Source: Flavobacterium sp. LC2016-23 (GTDB taxonomy: Bacteria; Bacteroidota; Bacteroidia; Flavobacteriales; Flavobacteriaceae). From it: a stretch of DNA of 64,000 nt. The position numbers and the translations under genes are program-made. The notes under the pieces are model-generated. The model was not told the DNA's origin. It was given only the letters and a program-made list of their open reading frames with translations, and did no database searches. Positions 60,685 to 64,000 of this stretch are shown here, in pieces (position 1 is the stretch's first letter; the number at the start of each line of letters is the position of its first letter). The stretch spans positions 186,001 through 250,000 of the forward strand of contig NZ_WKKE01000004.1 in the NCBI RefSeq assembly GCF_009674775.1. Reading direction: 5' to 3'.

Positions 60685-61434
60685 TAATTATTGGTTTGTT
60701 ACGCTATTTAATAGTAAATCGTTCATATTACGCATACTACAACAGCCAAAAGAGCGCAATGGTTAGCCTTCTATTGATAGTATATCCTTACAAAACTAAA
60801 TTTTCTCCTGCAAATGAATGTAGGTAGTTTTACGTGTTTTTATAAAAGCTGGAATGGATAGTTTATTGCCGTAAATACTTAAGGCAGTTTTTGAAGATAT
60901 TTCGCCAGTATTGGTTTTGTGGCAAAATCGTGGCACAGTGATATTTTCGAAAATAGAACCACGAAAAATTAATACTTGCCAAATTTAGGTCTGAATATAT
61001 TAAATAAATGTAGAGTGTTAATGCTATCGTCTGTTTAAAAACAACTTGTAAAAGAATGTTCTTAAATTTAGTATAAGAAGGTATTTAAAGATATCTCATT
61101 AAAACAGGAAATGATAAATACGTGAAATAATATGCAAAACGATTTTTTACTCTTTACCTGTAAAGTAAACAAATCCCGGTCCTCAAAATTGAGCATTATA
61201 GTAACCAGGAATAAGCAAAAATTATTGAAAATGAATTCAAAAATATTGCGAATAAAAAATCTGAAATAAGTTTAAATTTTTAATATATTTATTCGCACAA
61301 ATGTACATGTACTGATTGAGATAAATTGATCCCTAATAAAAAAGAATGTGGATTAACCCATTATAAATCAGCACTGCTAAACTGCACTTTTTATAATACG
61401 TATTGGTAATAAGTACAAAATAAAATTGAAAAAA
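60685..61434. other. 750-bp spacer without assigned features
   Basis: AT-rich region upstream of the LodA-like gene. A 62-codon open stretch on the minus strand (60796-60985) lacks a start codon and recognisable homology. I see no RNA gene or clear operator; the LodA promoter could not be placed. Confidence 0.4.
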
Positions 61435-61959
61435 ATGAGAAAATTAAAAACAACTTTAAGTATTATTATTGTGCTACTTTATATCTCCTTAAGTAATGCA
61501 CAAGAAAATAATAAAACTTCTGCAAGCGACTTTAAATTATTGGTTGGTACCTGGCAAGGTACTCTGACATATCTTGACTATTCATCAGGCAAACCCTATA
61601 CGATGGCAGCAGAATTAGAAATTAAGAGACTTGATAAAACAAATAAATTTATTTTATCAAATATTTATCCAAAAGAACCGAGTGCAAATTCAGTTGATAC
61701 TCTAACAATTTCATCTAACGGTAGATATATTGATAATGAATTAATAAAACTAAGAAAAAAACTAGAAAATGGCGAAATTGAAATTATTACTGAAAAACCA
61801 GGTAAAGATGGAAATGATAATAAACCAGCCATATTAAGATACACTTACACTATTAGTAAAACAGCTTTCAAAAAAAGAAAAGATGTCCAATTTACAGGGG
61901 AGACGAAATGGATAAACAGACATGAATATTCATACAAACTAAAATCCGGAAAATCATAA
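61435..61959 (+). CDS. secreted hypothetical protein (lipocalin-like)
   Basis: From the ATG at 61435 (an in-frame TTG at 61426 is less likely) the protein has 174 residues. A signal peptide (about 1-22, SLSNAQ) precedes a beta-rich domain with FKLLVGTWQGTLTYLDY. The W-x-G-x-L start resembles lipocalin-like or DUF1579-type barrels. No close family is recognised. It is isolated, next to an IS6 remnant. Confidence 0.65.
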   Translation: MRKLKTTLSIIIVLLYISLSNAQENNKTSASDFKLLVGTWQGTLTYLDYSSGKPYTMAAELEIKRLDKTNKFILSNIYPKEPSANSVDTLTISSNGRYIDNELIKLRKKLENGEIEIITEKPGKDGNDNKPAILRYTYTISKTAFKKRKDVQFTGETKWINRHEYSYKLKSGKS

Positions 61960-61999
61960 ACGATTCGCAATATTAAAACCCTCTTGGTAGAAGTACCAA

Positions 62000-62599
62000 G
62001 ATTCTGTCACATGTGTGAAATTACAACAATAAGTAATCAAAATAAAAAAACATGTTGCCAACTTAAAGGAAGATTTACAGCCTGGGTTTAATCTTTGATA
62101 ACGAACGCTTGTTGTAGACTTTGATAGCGGTAGTATTAGAGCCACTTTTATAAATGTTTATTACTCCTGACTTGTAGTTCTTACGAATTGATTTAATTAG
62201 AATTAAGTAAGCACTCCATCTCTGTATTTTTCTGTCCAAAAGAAAGTCTACTGTATTACCTAATTTATCTAAAGCTCGATATAAATAACACCAAGTACCT
62301 TTTATTTTGCTATAGGTTCCATCCAATCTCCAACTTGCCCCCACTCTGCCTTTTTCCTTATTCGCCTCTGATTCAATGAAATGTATAAACTTATAAACCC
62401 AGCACCGGATCTTGGTATGATCTACAAGCACCTGCCTAATTTTCATTCTTTCTTCAATGTCACGGTAATTAATTACAGCTCCTTAATTTAAAATTCATCA
62501 CCCGAAGAATAGATTTTGGTTCGCTATGATCTTTAGTATTCATTTTTTGTTAGTGTTAAAATTCCTAAGGTAAAAAGGTATTTCCAATGCGTCAGAACC
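62000..62599 (-). mobile_element. IS6-family insertion sequence remnant with both ends
   Basis: Imperfect inverted ends GATTCTGTCACAT (62000-62012) and, on the minus strand, GGTTCTGACGCAT (plus 62587-62599) bound ~600 bp. Inside, the minus strand carries MNTKDHSEPKSIL (start 62543, 56 bp from the end). After a frame change come NYRDIEERMKIRQVLVDHTK, ASWRLDGTYSKIKGTWCYLY, RALDKLGNTVDFLLDRK and VYNKRSLSKIK: an IS6-type DDE transposase with DGTY in place of DETY. It is inactive by frameshift and stop, and shorter than an intact IS6 (about 700-800 bp). Confidence 0.88.
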
Positions 62600-62693
62600 A
62601 CTACGAAAAATCGAGACTGAATCTGAAATTTTTTTCTATACCTGTCTCATCCTGGCATATCCTGTAACTAAAACGCAAGAAATGATGGGACTA

Positions 62694-63413
62694 CTATCTG
62701 TATCTTCTTTGTATCAATTTGATTTTTAATTTCAGATTGTCATAGATAATTCCAAAAATAAGAAGTAGTGCAGAATACAATAGTGAAGTTAGCCCGATTT
62801 TAGAATACAGCACCCCGCCTGTAATTCCGCCTGCAAAAAAGAAACTGATTATCGTAAGGCGTAATTTTATTGAGGAAAAAAGTTTTTCTTTTAATTCCTT
62901 TTCTCTATAAAAGAACAATTGAGAGAGTTCGATTCCCATATCGGTAAACAGCCCGGTCAGGTGTGTTGTTCTTACCGTCGCATTGGAAATTCTTGTAACC
63001 AGGGAATTTTGCAGCCCCATTGCAAAAAGCAGGCTGCAGGCAATTAAATTAGGGTTGTAATCAATTAAGCTTCCTCCAAAAACAGCAATTAAAAGCAGTA
63101 TTAAGCTTTCGATAGAAGTAGGCACTACATAAACATACTTTTCATTCTTTCGTGAAATTAGTTCGACTAAAAAGCTCGAAAAGAAAGAGCCAAGGAAAAA
63201 AAAGAATATATAGAGAAAGTAAATAAAAGCTTTCCAGAAATTTAGTTTAAAAACTTCGTCAACAAAGAAGGCAAAGTGCCCTGTAATATTAGTGGTAAGT
63301 GTTGCAACAGCAAAAAAACCTGCAACGTTTACCATTCCGGCAACAAAAGAAAGTAACGATGCGATCTGCACATTATGCCTCCATGTTCTCCTTCTGCCTT
63401 GATGTAAAAACAT
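62694..63413 (-). CDS. YoaK/DUF1275-family membrane protein
   Basis: The 239-residue protein has about six membrane helices. The start LLSFVAGMVNVAGFFAVATL and GHFAFFVDEVF, together with MGLQNSLVTRISNATVRTTHLTG, define the DUF1275/YoaK family, whose function is unknown. Start ATG 63413 is fine. It lies alone between IS6 and histidine-kinase remnants. Confidence 0.88.
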   Translation of the reverse strand: MFLHQGRRRTWRHNVQIASLLSFVAGMVNVAGFFAVATLTTNITGHFAFFVDEVFKLNFWKAFIYFLYIFFFFLGSFFSSFLVELISRKNEKYVYVVPTSIESLILLLIAVFGGSLIDYNPNLIACSLLFAMGLQNSLVTRISNATVRTTHLTGLFTDMGIELSQLFFYREKELKEKLFSSIKLRLTIISFFFAGGITGGVLYSKIGLTSLLYSALLLIFGIIYDNLKLKIKLIQRRYR

Positions 63414-63751
63414 TTTTTTGTTTTGGATTTGCAGGATTAATATTTCGTAATGCTAAAAATTAGAAAAAAAATGATGACCAATAATATACAGTGGCATTAA
63501 TTCCAAAGTATGACTGTTCTTTTAAATTGAATTTAAGTGGTCAACACATTCCAAAGTTACTATGGAATTATACCTGAACAGCATAATCTTAATGACGTAT
63601 TTTTCCAGGTAATTGAGCCACAAATTAACAACACTAAATTTACAACTACTAATAAATATGGTAAAATTCCTGAACCATACTCAATATTTAAAAAAAAAAA
63701 AGAAATACGGCAATTTGATTTTTCTTTATTTAATCTACTCTGGGAAAAAGG

Positions 63752-64000
63752 CCATTCAATATAAAATACAGATCCAGAATTCAGGTTACTTTCAACCCCT
63801 ATTTTAGATCGGGTCATCACTAATAATTTATGTGAAATAGCCATGGCGGCACAAGCACCTGTATCGTTAGAAGTATCCTCATCGATTTTGGGAGTAAAAA
63901 GCTGGTTTTTTTGTTTTTTCATCCCTACCTCTGCCTTCCTCTTTTATGACAATAGTAATCCTGCTTTCTTCTGTATTATCAATATGTACCTATTAAAAAA
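63752..64000 (-). pseudogene. decayed C-terminal part of a histidine kinase
   Basis: The minus strand encodes KQKNQLFTPKIDEDTSNDTG, AMAISHKLLVMTRSKIGVES and GSVFYIEWPF, matching the F and G2 boxes and end of a HATPase_c domain. In an upstream frame it reads ITIVIKEEGRGRDEKT, resembling the N/G1 region. The frame changes at about 63890 and GLGLAI has become CAAMAI, so it is non-functional. It continues past the window edge. Confidence 0.65.

Noticed and set aside
60796..60985. 62 open codons on the minus strand upstream of the LodA-like gene
   Set aside because: No start codon and no recognised homology; could be a gene fragment but cannot be supported.
63537..63764. 75-codon plus-strand ORF
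   Set aside because: It overlaps the histidine-kinase remnant, has a poly-lysine run from an A tract, and lacks any motif.

Overview
The window looks like a chromosomal stretch of a Flavobacterium-like Bacteroidetes. The evidence is low GC, Bacteroidetes promoters of the form TTTG-N18/19-TAnnTTTG, two SusC/SusD pairs, proteins with type IX secretion (T9SS) sorting domains, a tRNA without an encoded CCA end, and product sequences typical of that genus. All assignments come from reading the sequence; no database search was run.

Layout. 1-5.3 kb: housekeeping and hypothetical genes (J-domain/KTSC protein, a DUF4369-thioredoxin gene broken by an in-frame TGA, tRNA-Tyr, an XRE regulator, a TlpA-like protein). 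5.3-28.5 kb: a large glycan locus. It encodes a GH109 alpha-N-acetylgalactosaminidase, a DUF5009 membrane protein, two surface lipoproteins, SusD/SusC, a phosphoglucosamine mutase, a NagB-LmbE fusion, a FucP/NagP-type transporter, a 4-epimerase, a NahK-like sugar kinase, a nucleotidyltransferase, a LacI-family regulator, a CBM9-like protein and a T9SS beta-helix protein. The enzymes fit a Leloir-like GalNAc pathway (GalNAc to GalNAc-1-P to UDP-GalNAc to UDP-GlcNAc to GlcNAc-P to GlcN-6-P to fructose-6-P). Six copies of the palindrome TGTGTTCGAACACA lie in pairs upstream of four promoters, always about 60 bp from the predicted start, which suggests a LacI-family activator.

28.5-35.2 kb: a junkyard of RHS and IS6-family remnants around a small GC-richer island: an FAD oxidoreductase, a MerR/B12 (CarH/LitR-like) photoreceptor regulator and folE. 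Two island promoters, and the promoter of a fasciclin gene 19 kb away, share the same operator TTTTGTTTAA-N16-TTAAACAAAA. A DUF389 membrane protein and an nhaA tail fused to an IS6 remnant follow.

35.2-48.7 kb: what I read as a complete cyanophycin utilisation locus. It holds a T9SS-secreted cyanophycinase, two lipoprotein cyanophycinases, a SusC/SusD pair, an isoaspartyl dipeptidase, a YfcC transporter and two arginine/citrulline hydrolases. Both of its main transcripts begin with the same tandem pair of tiny ORFs (26 and 27 codons) ending in KSL-x-L-[KR]-GLQPIFNC. Their codon differences are mostly synonymous, so these are probably real leader peptides or microproteins. I regard this, together with the SusCD-linked cyanophycin locus, as the best candidate for an undescribed system.

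49.7-64 kb: small secreted proteins, a fasciclin lipoprotein, DinB, a Crp-family regulator, an Old Yellow Enzyme with an NTF2-like protein and an ABM monooxygenase, then a LodB/LodA-type quinoprotein oxidase pair in which LodA carries an N-terminal catalase-like domain. More IS6 remnants, a YoaK protein and a decayed histidine kinase at the window edge complete the region.
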